From an uncultured Rhodospirillales bacterium (GTDB lineage: Bacteria > Pseudomonadota > Alphaproteobacteria > Rhodospirillales > UBA2165): a stretch of 64,000 bases of DNA. Both the position numbers and the translations under genes were made by a program. Of the stretch, positions 16,954 through 27,436 are shown in pieces. Under the pieces are notes generated by a model. The model searched no databases and was not told the DNA's origin. It saw only the letters and a list, made by a program, of their open reading frames with translations. The stretch spans positions 186,001-250,000 of the forward strand of contig CAJXKD010000002.1 in assembly GCA_913055735.1 (NCBI GenBank). Reading direction: 5' to 3'. How positions within the stretch are numbered: position 1 is the stretch's first letter; each line of letters starts with the position of its first letter.

Positions 16954-17421
16954 ATGCCTAACGTGACAGACCCCTATTTAGATATCGCTAAACTAATCGA
17001 GCGCCTTCACCGGCGTTTTCTGGACGTGGTGCGCGCGGAGCTGAACCACCTGGGTTTCCGCGATTTGACGCCCGTACAGGCCATGCTGTTGACCAATATC
17101 GGCGACGAAGAGATTGTCATCCGCGAACTGATCGAGCGCGGCTACTACCAGGGGTCCAACGTTTCCTACAATATGAAGAAGCTCGTTGAGGGCGGCTATA
17201 TCGAGCAATCGCGCTCGCCGCACGACAAGCGCTCGGTCCGCATTAAGCTGACCGAGAAATCCCGCACCATCTGCGAAAAGATCCAGGAATTGGAAGTTGC
17301 CAACGGCGAGGCGCTGAAGGCGGCTGGCGTTTCCGAAAAGGATATCGAAGCGGCGCGCGACACCTTGCGCGATATCGAGCGCGTCTGGAGCGACTTCATC
17401 CAGTACGGCCGCCGGGCCTGA
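16954..17421 (+). CDS. MarR-family winged-helix transcriptional regulator
   Basis: This 155-residue protein has a MarR/winged-helix fold: helical N-terminal dimer region, recognition helix in ELIERGYYQGSNVSYNMKKL (about residues 60-79), and a wing with RSPHDKRSVRIKLTEKS. The SNVSYNMKKLVE element resembles the alphaproteobacterial MarR subgroup that includes LdtR, a regulator linked to peptidoglycan L,D-transpeptidase genes. That link is my recollection of the family, not shown here. It is transcribed divergently from tadD across 64 bases and lies before recA. A role at either neighbour is unproven. Confidence 0.85.
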   Translation: MPNVTDPYLDIAKLIERLHRRFLDVVRAELNHLGFRDLTPVQAMLLTNIGDEEIVIRELIERGYYQGSNVSYNMKKLVEGGYIEQSRSPHDKRSVRIKLTEKSRTICEKIQELEVANGEALKAAGVSEKDIEAARDTLRDIERVWSDFIQYGRRA

Positions 17422-17549
17422 TCTGCGCTCTCGGCAGGGCTGATTCCTCCCCACCTTTCATCATTGTTTTTGCGCGAGTCGCGCTGGCCGTAGTTCGCGA
17501 CGAACCAGCATGCGTTCCCTTGAGCCGACCCAGTTCGCGAAAATGGTGA

Positions 17550-17633
17550 GAACAAATCCGGAAAATAGAGAAAATAATCTTTTTATATCAATAAGATAAA
17601 ATTTTACTTGGTTTATGAGAACAAAACGTGTAC
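17550..17633 (+). promoter_or_regulatory. AT-rich recA promoter with SOS-box-like sites
   Basis: The alphaproteobacterial LexA site is GAAC-N7-GAAC (or its complement GTTC-N7-GTTC). Two near matches lie upstream of recA: GAAC-N7-GTAC at 17619-17633 and GAAC-N7-GAAA at 17550-17564, each with one mismatch in the second half. Between them is an AT-rich stretch that could hold the promoter. An additional GAACGTTC palindrome lies at 17637-17644. LexA control of recA is expected for the group, but the boxes are imperfect. Confidence 0.45.
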
Positions 17634-17684
17634 AGAGAACGTTCGTTGCATCGGACATGACCCTATGAAATAAGGAGGGGACCA

Positions 17685-18779
<1,095 letters not shown>

Positions 18780-18819
18780 CCGGCTGACCCGGTAGAGTTC
18801 ACCGGGGGGAAAACAGAGG

Positions 18820-18865
18820 GCGCGGTTCTTCCAGGGAGATTTTCCGGAGACCGCGCTTTTCTTTT
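18820..18865 (+). terminator. Intrinsic terminator of recA
   Basis: GCGCGGT (18820-18826) pairs with ACCGCGC (18850-18856), closing a longer arm, and is followed directly by TTTTCTTTT. It lies 40 bases after the recA stop and is a convincing Rho-independent terminator. Confidence 0.85.
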
Positions 18866-18959
18866 GGGCCCGCGCTTTTCCGAGTTTTGGGGGCTGTCGG
18901 GCCACCGTGGGCTATGCTACCCCTGTTTACAGGGTTTCCACGTCTGAACTGAATTTTCC

Positions 18960-20369
18960 ATGCACATAGAGTTTCATGGGGCCGCACGCGAAGTCACCGG
19001 TTCCTGTCATCTGTTCGAAGTGGGTGGCAAGCGGTTTCTCGTCGATTGCGGCCTTATCCAAGGCGCGCGCGACGCCGAGGCGCGCAATAGCCGGCCATTT
19101 CCCTTCGATCCCAAGACGTTGGACGCAGTCATTCTTACCCATGGCCACATCGATCATTCGGGTCGATTGCCGCTATTGGAGAAATCCGGTTACCGGGGGC
19201 CTATTTATGCGCACCCGGCGACACGGGACTTGTGCCGCATCATGCTCAAGGACGCAGGTTATTTGCAGGAGCGCGAGGCGGAATGGGAAAACCGGAAACG
19301 CGAGCGCAAGCGGCTGCCGCCGGTCGAGGCACTGTATACCATGGCGGATGCCGCTGCCGCGTTGCGCCGGTTCCGCGGCATCGGCTATAGCGAAAAGAGG
19401 AAAATCCTGCCCGGCGTCGAGGTGACGCTGCTGGATGCCGGGCACATTCTCGGCGCCGCTATCGTCATCCTCGATCTGGAGGAGAAAGGCGCCCGCCGCC
19501 GCGTGGTGCTGAGCGGCGATTTGGGGCATTCGGGTACCGTCCTGATGCCTGATCCGGCGACGGTCGACAAGGCGGACCTGGTCATCATGGAAAGCACCTA
19601 TGGCGACCGCAATCACCGGTCATGGGAGAGAACCTGGGCGGAAATGTCGGAGGTTTTCGATATCGCGGCACGGAAACCCGGCAACGTCTTGATCCCGGCC
19701 TTTGCGGTGGGGCGAACCCAGGAACTGCTGTTCGCCTTCCGGGAGCGTTTTCGCGAATGGGAGCTGGATCGGTGGCGGGTTTTTCTCGACAGCCCGATGG
19801 CCATCGAGGCGACCGAGGTCTACTACAAGCACGCAAATCTATTGAACGCCGCCGTGCGCGAACAGCGCCGCGAGGGCGGGTTGTTTGACCTGCCCAATCT
19901 GCATCTCACCCGTACCGCCAAGCAATCCATGTCCATCAACCGTATCCATTCGGGGGCGATCGTCATCGCCGGCAGCGGTATGTGCAACGGCGGGCGGATC
20001 AAGCAGCATCTGAAGCAGAATATCTGGCGCGCGAACTGTCATGTGGTGTTCGTCGGCTACCAGGCGGCCGGGACCCTGGGCCGGTCGCTGGTCGACGGTG
20101 CGCGTCGCATCCGCCTGTGGGGAGAGACCATTAACGTAGAGGCGAAAATTCATACGGTCGGTGGATTTTCCGCCCATGCCGATGCCGACGGTCTGTCCCG
20201 GTGGGTTTCCCATTTCCCCAAGGATGTGCCGGTGGTGCTGGTCCATGGTGAAACGGATGCCATGCAGGCCTTTCAGCAGCGGCTGTCGAAGGCCGGGCGG
20301 GCCAAGGTCCATATGCCGCTCCAGGGAGTTCATATGGACCTTAGCAGTATGAAAATGACCGGAAACTGA
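18960..20369 (+). CDS. Beta-CASP metallo-beta-lactamase RNase-like protein
   Basis: This 469-residue protein belongs to the CPSF73/YSH1-like beta-CASP group. The metal-binding motif is LTHGHIDHSGRLPL near residue 60. Motif 3 is LDAGHILGAA, motif 4 is VVLSGDLGHSG, and the beta-CASP region starts with MESTYGDRNH. A late conserved His lies in GGFSAHADADGL, and a final VHGETDAM completes the fold. Family members are RNA endo- or exonucleases, so RNA processing is inferred. It is a single gene between recA and alaS and has no obvious partner. Confidence 0.9.
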   Translation: MHIEFHGAAREVTGSCHLFEVGGKRFLVDCGLIQGARDAEARNSRPFPFDPKTLDAVILTHGHIDHSGRLPLLEKSGYRGPIYAHPATRDLCRIMLKDAGYLQEREAEWENRKRERKRLPPVEALYTMADAAAALRRFRGIGYSEKRKILPGVEVTLLDAGHILGAAIVILDLEEKGARRRVVLSGDLGHSGTVLMPDPATVDKADLVIMESTYGDRNHRSWERTWAEMSEVFDIAARKPGNVLIPAFAVGRTQELLFAFRERFREWELDRWRVFLDSPMAIEATEVYYKHANLLNAAVREQRREGGLFDLPNLHLTRTAKQSMSINRIHSGAIVIAGSGMCNGGRIKQHLKQNIWRANCHVVFVGYQAAGTLGRSLVDGARRIRLWGETINVEAKIHTVGGFSAHADADGLSRWVSHFPKDVPVVLVHGETDAMQAFQQRLSKAGRAKVHMPLQGVHMDLSSMKMTGN

Positions 20370-20529
20370 GCGCGTTTGGGCAAAACCTTTGCCGATCGGT
20401 TGTAAGGTATCTCGCTGGAAAATAGGGGAAAAAGCTTTCGCTCGGCCTTTTCCGAACCTAAATTACGGGACCCTCGCCATCTTGTTGGCGCGGCGGGAAA
20501 TAGGCGACCAAAGGTAGATACCCAAGGCA

Positions 20530-23190
20530 ATGACCAGACAGACAACCAACGATATTCGGGCGACCTTTCTGGACTATTTTGCGCGTCACGACCACGAGGT
20601 CGTGCCGTCGTCGCCGTTGGTGCCGCACAACGATCCGACCCTGCTGTTCACCAATGCCGGCATGGTCCAATTCAAGAACGTGTTCACTGGCCTAGAACAG
20701 CGCAATTATTCCCGCGCGACGACATCGCAAAAATGCGTCCGCGCGGGCGGCAAACATAACGACCTTGAGAATGTCGGTTATACGGCGCGTCACCATACGT
20801 TCTTCGAGATGCTCGGCAATTTCTCCTTCGGCGATTACTTCAAGGAACAAGCCATCGAGCTGGCCTGGAACCTGATCACCAAGGACTATGGCCTGCCTGT
20901 CGACAAGCTGCTGGTCACGGTCTTTTCGGAGGACGACGAAGCGTTCTCCCTGTGGCGCAAGATCGCCGGTTTGCCGGAAAGCAAGATCATCAAGATCCCG
21001 ACCTCGGACAATTTCTGGTCCATGGGGGAAACCGGGCCCTGCGGTCCCTGTTCCGAGATCTTCTACGATCATGGCGATCATATTCCCGGCGGCCCTCCGG
21101 GCAGCCCCGACGAGGATGGCGACCGGTTCATCGAGATTTGGAACCTGGTGTTCATGCAGTTCGAGCAGATCGATCCGGATACCCGCCGCGATCTGCCGCG
21201 TCCCTCCATCGACACGGGCATGGGGCTGGAACGAATCTCGGCGGTCCTCCAGGGAACGCATGACAACTATCAGACCGATTTGTTCCGGGCGCTGATCGAG
21301 GCGTCGGCGGACGCCGCTGGGGTCGACCCCGATGGCGAACACGCGGTGTCCCACCGGGTGATCGCGGATCATCTTCGCGCCTCGAGCTTCCTGATCGCCG
21401 ATGGCGTGCTGCCGTCGAACGAAGGGCGTGGGTACGTGCTGCGGCGTATCATGCGGCGCGCCATGCGCCATGCTCATATGATGGGCTGCCAGGATCCGTT
21501 GCTCTACAAACTGGTGCCGGCATTGGTCACGCAGATGGGCGAGGCTTACGGCGAGTTGGTCCGCGCCCGGGCGTTGATCACCGAAACGCTGGAGCTCGAA
21601 GAGGCCCGGTTTAAGCGGACACTCGACCGCGGCCTTCGCTTGCTCGAGGAAGAGACCGCGTCGCTGCCTGACGGCGGCGCCCTTGCCGGCGAGGTTGCCT
21701 TCAAGCTGTATGATACCTATGGCTTCCCCATTGACCTGACGCAGGATGCGTTGCGGGCCAAGGGTCTGACCGTCGATACCGACGGTTTCGAAGCGGCGAT
21801 GGCGCGTCAGCGTGCCGAAGCGCGCAAGGCCTGGGCCGGGTCTGGCGAGGCCGCGACCGAAACGGTTTGGTTCGAAATCCGCGAGGAAGCGGGGGCGACC
21901 GAATTCCTCGGCTACGAGACCGAAACCGCCGAGGCGGTGGTCTATGCGTTGGTGGCCGACGGCAAGCGGGTCGAGGAAGCCGCGCCCGGCATGACCGTAT
22001 CCGTGGTTACAAACCAAACACCGTTCTATGGCGAATCCGGCGGCCAGCAAGGCGATCGCGGTACCATCGAAACTGCCGATGGCGCGATCGTCCGGGTGGC
22101 CGATACGCAAAAGAAGCTCGGCGACCTGCATGTCCATACCGGCGTGGTCGAAGGGGCTACGATCCATGCCGGCGACGAGGTCAGGCTGTCGGTCGAGGGA
22201 GACCGGCGGTCTGCGCTGCGCTCGCATCATTCCGCGACGCACTTGCTGCATGAGGCGTTGCGCCGGCGGCTCGGCGAGCATGTGGCGCAAAAAGGGTCCT
22301 TGGTGGCGGCTGACCGTCTGCGTTTCGATATTAGCCATCCCAAGCCGATGACCGCGGACGACGTCGCAGCCGTCGAGGAGGCGGTCAATGCGCAGGTGCG
22401 CGCCAATACGGATGTGGTCACACGTTTGATGACGCCGGACGAAGCCATCGAGGCGGGCGCGCTGGCCCTGTTTGGGGAGAAATATGGCGACGAAGTGCGG
22501 GTCGTGTCCATGGGGGCGGGTGAGAACAAACCCTATTCGACGGAACTGTGCGGCGGCACGCACGTGCGCCGTACGGGTGATATCGGGCTGTTCAAGATCG
22601 TCGGCGAAAGCGCCGTGGCGGCGGGCGTTCGCCGCATCGAGGCGGTGACCGGCAAGGCGGCCGAAGCTTATGTTGCCGATCTGTCGCGGTCCTTGGCCAC
22701 GACGGCGGAGCTTCTCAAGATTTCGCCGGACGAAGTCGTAGCCCGGGTCGAGAAGTTGCTCGACGACCGGCGCAAGATGGAAAAAGAGCTTGCCGATGTC
22801 CGGCGCCAGTTGGCGACCGGTGGTGGCGGCGCCGACGGTGGCGCCAACGGCGTTAAGGATATCTCGGGCATCAAATTTGCCGGGCGCGCCTTGTCGGGCG
22901 TGCCGCCCAAGGATCTCAAGGGGCTCGCGGACGATCTTAAGAAGCAGGTCGGCTCCGGCGTCGTCGCCTTGGTCTCGGTGAATGAGGGCAAGGCGTCCTT
23001 GGTCGTCGGCGTGACCGAGGATCTTACCGCCGACTTGGATGCCGTCGCTTTGGTGAAGGTGGGGTCTGCCGCCGTGGGTGGCGGCGGGGGCGGGGGACGC
23101 CCGGATATGGCCCAGGCCGGCGGTCCGGATGGCGGCAAAGCCGCCGACGCCCTGGCCGCTATCGAAGGGGCCATCGCCGGCGGCGCCTAG
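20530..23190 (+). CDS. alaS: Alanyl-tRNA synthetase
   Basis: This 886-residue class II synthetase charges tRNA-Ala and edits mischarged Ser and Gly. Motif 1 lies in [20 protein letters not shown] and motif 2 in [19 protein letters not shown]. The editing domain has [13 protein letters not shown] and [11 protein letters not shown] zinc-site motifs. The C-Ala domain ends in a Gly-rich segment ([16 protein letters not shown]), typical of the family. It follows the beta-CASP gene by 160 bases. alaS near recA is a common alphaproteobacterial arrangement. Confidence 0.98.
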   Translation: MTRQTTNDIRATFLDYFARHDHEVVPSSPLVPHNDPTLLFTNAGMVQFKNVFTGLEQRNYSRATTSQKCVRAGGKHNDLENVGYTARHHTFFEMLGNFSFGDYFKEQAIELAWNLITKDYGLPVDKLLVTVFSEDDEAFSLWRKIAGLPESKIIKIPTSDNFWSMGETGPCGPCSEIFYDHGDHIPGGPPGSPDEDGDRFIEIWNLVFMQFEQIDPDTRRDLPRPSIDTGMGLERISAVLQGTHDNYQTDLFRALIEASADAAGVDPDGEHAVSHRVIADHLRASSFLIADGVLPSNEGRGYVLRRIMRRAMRHAHMMGCQDPLLYKLVPALVTQMGEAYGELVRARALITETLELEEARFKRTLDRGLRLLEEETASLPDGGALAGEVAFKLYDTYGFPIDLTQDALRAKGLTVDTDGFEAAMARQRAEARKAWAGSGEAATETVWFEIREEAGATEFLGYETETAEAVVYALVADGKRVEEAAPGMTVSVVTNQTPFYGESGGQQGDRGTIETADGAIVRVADTQKKLGDLHVHTGVVEGATIHAGDEVRLSVEGDRRSALRSHHSATHLLHEALRRRLGEHVAQKGSLVAADRLRFDISHPKPMTADDVAAVEEAVNAQVRANTDVVTRLMTPDEAIEAGALALFGEKYGDEVRVVSMGAGENKPYSTELCGGTHVRRTGDIGLFKIVGESAVAAGVRRIEAVTGKAAEAYVADLSRSLATTAELLKISPDEVVARVEKLLDDRRKMEKELADVRRQLATGGGGADGGANGVKDISGIKFAGRALSGVPPKDLKGLADDLKKQVGSGVVALVSVNEGKASLVVGVTEDLTADLDAVALVKVGSAAVGGGGGGGRPDMAQAGGPDGGKAADALAAIEGAIAGGA

Positions 23191-23335
23191 AGGCTTTCTG
23201 CGGCCTTTCGGACCGATTTCACCCACCTACGGAAAACCTCTATTATCTGGAGGGAATAAACCGCCCGCCTGGGTGTTTTTCTCGCAGACCGTCCCCGAAG
23301 ACCCCGCGTAGGGCTGGGATGGATGGAGCCCGTGT

Positions 23336-23845
23336 ATGTCGGACAAGGCCAGTGCCGTGATCGAAGAACTGCCGCGGTTGCGGCGGTATGCGATTGCGCT
23401 CCTGGGAGACCGGGGGCGGGTGGATGACCTGGTCCAGGATACCGTTGAACGGGCCCTTTCCCGGCTCCATCTATGGAAGTCGGGCACCAATATGCGGAGT
23501 TGGCTGTTCACCATCATGCATAATCTGCACGTCAACAATCTGCGCCGTGATCGCGCTATGGGCGATGCTGTTCCCTTGGAGGACTGGCATCCGGCCTTGT
23601 CGCGTCCGGCGGAGCAACATGACGCCGTGCGCATGGTCGAGGTTGCCGACGCGCTGGCTACGATTCCGCTCGAACAACGGGAAGTGGTGCTCCTGATCGC
23701 TTTGGAAGGATTGTCCTATCGGGAAGCTGCCGAGGTGACGGGAGTGCCCATGGGAACGGTGATGTCGCGTCTGGCCCGCGGCCGGGAGGCGCTTCGCCGG
23801 ATTACCGATGGCACAGATTCGCCCGTGTTCAGGAGAGTGAAATGA
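23336..23845 (+). CDS. ECF-type RNA polymerase sigma factor
   Basis: This 169-residue sigma-70 family member has region 2 (ALLGDRGRVDDLVQDTVERA) near residues 22-42, a core-binding stretch with MRSWLFTIMHNLHVNNLRR, and region 4 with LPLEQREVV-like sequence and GLSYREAAEVTGVPMGTVMSR (about 127-148). It lacks regions 1 and 3, the ECF hallmark. GGAG lies 7 bases before the ATG. The stop overlaps the next gene (ATGA), which encodes its likely anti-sigma partner. A GGAATAAA element at 23253-23260 could be an autoregulatory -35 site, but no matching -10 is clear. Confidence 0.93.
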   Translation: MSDKASAVIEELPRLRRYAIALLGDRGRVDDLVQDTVERALSRLHLWKSGTNMRSWLFTIMHNLHVNNLRRDRAMGDAVPLEDWHPALSRPAEQHDAVRMVEVADALATIPLEQREVVLLIALEGLSYREAAEVTGVPMGTVMSRLARGREALRRITDGTDSPVFRRVK

Positions 23846-24633
23846 CCAATAGCACTCATCCGATCAGTGAAGCCGACCTGCATGCCTACGTCGATGGGCA
23901 ACTCGATGGTGCCCGGCGCGACGAGATCGAGGCGCTTCTCCGCAACGATCCGGAGGCCGCGGCGCGCGTGACGGCTTACCAGGCCCAAAACGTCGGCCTT
24001 CATGACGCCTTTGACGGAATCCTCGGCGAAGACATTCCTGAGCGATTGATCGCGGCAGCCCACGGGAAAACCCGGCACCGGATGTTCGGACGCGCGCTCC
24101 GCATCCCGGCCGGCATTGCCGCCGCCGCAGCGCTGTTTATTCTCGGCGCGGCGGCGGGCTGGACCGTCCGGGATATGGAAGTGTTCCCCGATAAGGATGA
24201 CATGCGGGAGTTCACCCGCTATGCGGCCGTTGCCCACCGGGTCTATACCGCCGAGCGCCGCCATGCCGTCGAGGTCGCGGCGGCGGACGAAAAACATCTG
24301 GTGCAATGGCTGTCGAACCGGTTGGGTAGCCCTTTGCGGGTTCCGGTATTGCTCGACCTTGGATTTGAACTGGTCGGTGGACGGCTGCTGGCGAGCCCGG
24401 ACAACAGCCCAACCGCCCAATTCATGTATCAGGATGAGAAGCTACGCCGTTTGACCCTTTATGTCCGGCCTTCGGAAGGCCATGAACGGACGTCCTTCCG
24501 CTTCGTGCGCGGTGGCGATGTCGTGATGTTCTATTGGATCGATCAGCCTTTTTCCTACGCCCTCGCGGGGCAGATCGACCGGCAGGAACTTCTTGAAATT
24601 TCCAGGGTGGTGTCGGAGCAGATTTCGCCGTAA
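23842..24633 (+). CDS. Membrane anti-sigma factor
   Basis: The 263-residue product begins with the typical anti-sigma domain ISEADLHAYVDGQLDGARRD (residues 8-27). It has one transmembrane helix at about residues 92-112 (GIAAAAALFILGAAAGW) and a C-terminal periplasmic domain of about 150 residues. It is coupled to the sigma gene by an ATGA overlap and is thus its probable inhibitor. No zinc-binding HxxxCxxC motif is seen, so ZAS-type redox sensing is unlikely. The periplasmic domain presumably senses an envelope signal. The inducer is unknown. Confidence 0.87.
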   Translation: MTNSTHPISEADLHAYVDGQLDGARRDEIEALLRNDPEAAARVTAYQAQNVGLHDAFDGILGEDIPERLIAAAHGKTRHRMFGRALRIPAGIAAAAALFILGAAAGWTVRDMEVFPDKDDMREFTRYAAVAHRVYTAERRHAVEVAAADEKHLVQWLSNRLGSPLRVPVLLDLGFELVGGRLLASPDNSPTAQFMYQDEKLRRLTLYVRPSEGHERTSFRFVRGGDVVMFYWIDQPFSYALAGQIDRQELLEISRVVSEQISP

Positions 24634-24641
24634 CGCGGGAT

Positions 24642-25184
24642 CTAGTCGAACAGCGCGTCGATTTCCGCCTGATTGAGACCGCCTTCGCCCTCGAGCTGCG
24701 GTCCGTTGAGGAGTTTTTCGTCCTCGGTCTTTTCCTGCTCCGGCGCAACGTCGACTTTTTCCAGCTCAGCCTTGCCCCAGGCTTCGATCAGAGCGTTCAC
24801 CCGATCCTCAACATAGGTGATGGAGCGGGCGACCTTGGTTACGCGTTGGCCGGTAATGTCCTGGAAGGAACAGGCCTGGATAATATCCATGTTGTTGGTC
24901 GTGATCTCGTCGACGAGGGAGGTATCTCCCTTGTCGCCCAACGACTTCTTCAACTTCTCAAGCAACGCTTCATTTTTCTCGATGGTCGCCATGATGGTAT
25001 TGGTTGCCTGCTCGGTCGCCTTTACGATGGCGTCGAGCTGATCGCCCATCTTGTTGAAGTGGTGTTCGTCATCCACAGGCTTGTGGATGGCCGCGATTTC
25101 CTGGCGAACCCGCTGAATGTATTGGAACAATCCCACGAGTTCTTGTTTGAGGGCGGGATCGGCTGGGTTCTGGTGTTCAGTCAC
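24642..25184 (-). CDS. cheZ: CheZ-type chemotaxis phosphatase
   Basis: This 180-residue helical protein has the CheZ signature ACSFQDITGQRVTKVARS near residue 105, where the Asp/Gln pair (FQD..GQ) is needed for CheY-P hydrolysis. Long helices precede it. The acidic C-terminal tail ends GLNQAEIDALFD, resembling the short CheY-binding peptide of CheZ. It would dephosphorylate CheY and reset the flagellar motor. It is convergent with the anti-sigma gene (8-base gap). Its 5' side faces a small unknown gene on the same strand, 177 bases away. Confidence 0.88.
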   Translation of the reverse strand: MTEHQNPADPALKQELVGLFQYIQRVRQEIAAIHKPVDDEHHFNKMGDQLDAIVKATEQATNTIMATIEKNEALLEKLKKSLGDKGDTSLVDEITTNNMDIIQACSFQDITGQRVTKVARSITYVEDRVNALIEAWGKAELEKVDVAPEQEKTEDEKLLNGPQLEGEGGLNQAEIDALFD

Positions 25185-25330
25185 GGATAGTCTCTCTTTT
25201 TGGCCATCCCGAGGGACAGTAAACGTGCACTATGGCGATGCGAGCGGCCCGCCGCGTCACCCGTATAGAGATGGGGATTGATGAGATATCATAAAGGCTT
25301 AGGGGGCAAAAAAGTCTGGGATGGGCAATT

Positions 25331-25348
25331 CTATTTGATTTCAAATAG
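25331..25348. repeat. AT-rich perfect palindrome upstream of cheZ
   Basis: CTATTTGA-TT-TCAAATAG is a perfect 8-bp inverted repeat with a 2-base centre. It lies 146 bases upstream of the cheZ ATG and 13 bases after the stop of the unknown gene. It could be an operator for cheZ or a weak terminator. There is no T-tract. Confidence 0.5.
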
Positions 25349-25361
25349 TTAACGGAATGGT

Positions 25362-25781
25362 CTAGTCGTCGCCCCCGTCCGGCTTGGCCCGCCGTAAGGC
25401 CTCCAGAAACACTTGCTCCATGGCCATACGGCGTAGCTTTTCCTTGGCTTCTTCGCTGATACCGTCCAGCAACTTGGCTTGGCGGCTGTGAATATCAATG
25501 GCCTCCGCGATGAGCTTTTCCCTATCTTGTTCCGTGGCCAGTTCCGTGGCCAGCTCGGCGGGTGCCGGATTTTCGTCTCCACTCGGTTCCGGTAACAACG
25601 TGCCCGCGTCGGTTAATTTTTCCTCAAGTATGGCGGGTGGCGCGTCGGAAGCGGCGGCGGTCGGCAATGCCGGCGCGGGCTTTGACCGGCGCAACCACTT
25701 GGCCTTCGCCTTTCGGCGCTTCTTCTTGCTCTCTTTGCTGTCCGGAACCATGGCCAGCACTTTGGACAAGGACTTAAACAT
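25362..25781 (-). CDS. Small charged protein of unknown function
   Basis: I do not recognise this 139-residue protein. The N-terminus (MFKSLSKVLAMVPDSK) is followed by a very basic run (KESKKKRRKAKAKWLRRS). An Ala/Pro/Glu-rich low-complexity middle comes next, and an acidic-to-basic helical C-terminus (about residues 88-135) contains QAKLLDGISEEAKEKLRRMA. No signal peptide or membrane helix is seen. I chose the ATG at 25781 because GGAG lies about 5 bases upstream. A TTG at 25796 is less likely. It sits before cheZ on the same strand and divergent from pyk. Confidence 0.7.
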   Translation of the reverse strand: MFKSLSKVLAMVPDSKESKKKRRKAKAKWLRRSKPAPALPTAAASDAPPAILEEKLTDAGTLLPEPSGDENPAPAELATELATEQDREKLIAEAIDIHSRQAKLLDGISEEAKEKLRRMAMEQVFLEALRRAKPDGGDD

Positions 25782-25904
25782 CGCTCTCCGAGACAAAGCT
25801 GTGGCGTCGTGTGCGCAATCCGATTGCGTTCTGTGTCAATATGGTGACGATTGGCGGGAACTGCCATTCACCCCTGGTTTAGCCGTCATGTCGGGCCTAT
25901 CTTC

Positions 25905-27326
25905 ATGAATATGCGCAGATCTCGAGCCGCCAAGATCGTGTCGACCCTCGGACCGGCAACCAGTTCCGAAAAACGGATGCGGGAACTGGTGAAGGCCGGT
26001 GCGGATATTTTTCGGCTCAATTTTAGCCATGGCGACTATGAGGTTCATGCCGAGAACGTCGATATCCTGCGTGATCTCGAAAAGGAATTCGACCGGCCCA
26101 TTGGTATCGTCATGGACCTGCAAGGGCCGAAAATCCGCATTGGCGAGTTCGAGGGCGGTTCAGCCGAGTTGAAGGACGGCAAGAGTTTCGTGCTCGACAT
26201 GTCTGACGACCTCGGCAACGAGACCGGGGTTTCGGTCCCGCACCCGGAAATTTTCAAAGCGCTAAGTGTTGGCGACGAGCTTTTGCTCGATGACGGCAAT
26301 ATCCGTCTCAAGGTCACCAAAAAAGGCCGTCAGAACGTCGAAACCAAGATCATCACCGGTGGTAAATTGAGTGACCACAAAGGTCTCAATCTGCCGGGTG
26401 TTTCCCTGCCGATTTCTCCGCTGACCAAAAAGGACCGCAAAGACCTAAGGTTTGGGCTCGATCTAGGTGTCGATTGGGTCGCCTTGTCCTTCGTACAGCG
26501 GCCCGAAGACGTCGCCGAGGCCCGCCGGCTGGTTGCGGGCCGGGCCGGCATCATGGTCAAGCTGGAAAAGCCCTTGGCCATGGAGAACCTCGACCAGATC
26601 GTCGAACTGACTGATTCCGTTATGGTTGCGCGCGGTGATCTCGGTGTCGAGGCGCCGCCCGAAGATGTCCCGGGGCTTCAGAAGCGTATTATCGAATGTG
26701 CGCGGCGCATGGGGAAGCCGGTGGTTGTCGCCACCCAGATGCTTGAATCAATGGTACACGCGCCTCGGCCGACCCGGGCGGAAGCCTCGGACGTGGCGAC
26801 GGCGGTTTTCGACGGCGCGGATGCGGTGATGCTGTCGGCGGAAACGGCCGTTGGCGAATACCCGATCGAGGCGGTCGAGATCATGGACCGTATCATCAAC
26901 AAGGTCGAACAGGATCCCCACTTCCGTAAAATCCTGGAGGCCGAGGTTAGCATGCCCGAAGCGACCGACGCGGACGCCATCACGGCGGCGGCGCGGCAGG
27001 TTGCGGAAACCATTTCCGCCAAGGCGATCGCCACCTTTACCAGCACCGGATCGACGACCTTGCGGGCGGCGCGTGAGCGTCCTCGGGTGCCGATCCTGGG
27101 CATGACCCCTGATCTTGCGACGGCGCGGCGCCTTCAACTCGCCTGGGGTGTGCATCCGATCCTCACCCGTGATGTCAAAAGCTTCAACGACATGCTTACC
27201 CGCGCATCGAGCGCGGCTCTGGATCAGGGGTTTGCACGTAAGGGGCAACGTCTCGTCGTCACGGCGGGGGTTCCGTTCGGGACACCCGGGGCTACCAACG
27301 TCCTCCGCATCATCTGGGTGGAATAA
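25905..27326 (+). CDS. pyk: Pyruvate kinase
   Basis: This enzyme makes pyruvate and ATP from phosphoenolpyruvate. The 473-residue protein starts MNMRRSRAAKIVSTLGPAT. It has the substrate and metal residues in FRLNFSHGDYEVH, the active-site stretch GIMVKLEKPLAMENLDQIVE with the essential Lys, and MVARGDLGVEAPPEDVPGLQ. ATQMLESMVHAPRPTRAE and the C-terminal domain follow. All key motifs are intact. The start follows no clear ribosome-binding site. The second Met (25911) is equally possible. Confidence 0.96.
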   Translation: MNMRRSRAAKIVSTLGPATSSEKRMRELVKAGADIFRLNFSHGDYEVHAENVDILRDLEKEFDRPIGIVMDLQGPKIRIGEFEGGSAELKDGKSFVLDMSDDLGNETGVSVPHPEIFKALSVGDELLLDDGNIRLKVTKKGRQNVETKIITGGKLSDHKGLNLPGVSLPISPLTKKDRKDLRFGLDLGVDWVALSFVQRPEDVAEARRLVAGRAGIMVKLEKPLAMENLDQIVELTDSVMVARGDLGVEAPPEDVPGLQKRIIECARRMGKPVVVATQMLESMVHAPRPTRAEASDVATAVFDGADAVMLSAETAVGEYPIEAVEIMDRIINKVEQDPHFRKILEAEVSMPEATDADAITAAARQVAETISAKAIATFTSTGSTTLRAARERPRVPILGMTPDLATARRLQLAWGVHPILTRDVKSFNDMLTRASSAALDQGFARKGQRLVVTAGVPFGTPGATNVLRIIWVE

Positions 27327-27349
27327 GCGTCCGGGTTCGCGGCCGACCT

Positions 27350-27373
27350 TGACAGACCGGCGTCGGTCCGTCA
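27350..27373 (+). terminator. Hairpin after pyk, weak terminator
   Basis: TGACAGACCG pairs with CGGTCCGTCA around a GCGT loop, with one A/C mismatch, 24 bases after the pyk stop. There is no T-tract. It may slow or end transcription before the AEC transporter gene. Confidence 0.35.
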
Positions 27374-27436
27374 GTCAACATCCTACCTGCGAGCCGGTCT
27401 CACGGCATTTTAACTCTTAGGGCCTATTGCCACCTC

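Noticed and set aside
20692..23226. 844-codon open frame on the minus strand opposite alaS
   Set aside because: alaS has all family motifs in the plus strand. The antisense frame has no recognisable domain.
25331..25348. FNR/FixK-like box at the AT-rich palindrome before cheZ
   Set aside because: The centre is 2 bases between TTTGA and TCAAA; the FNR consensus TTGAT-N4-ATCAA is not met.
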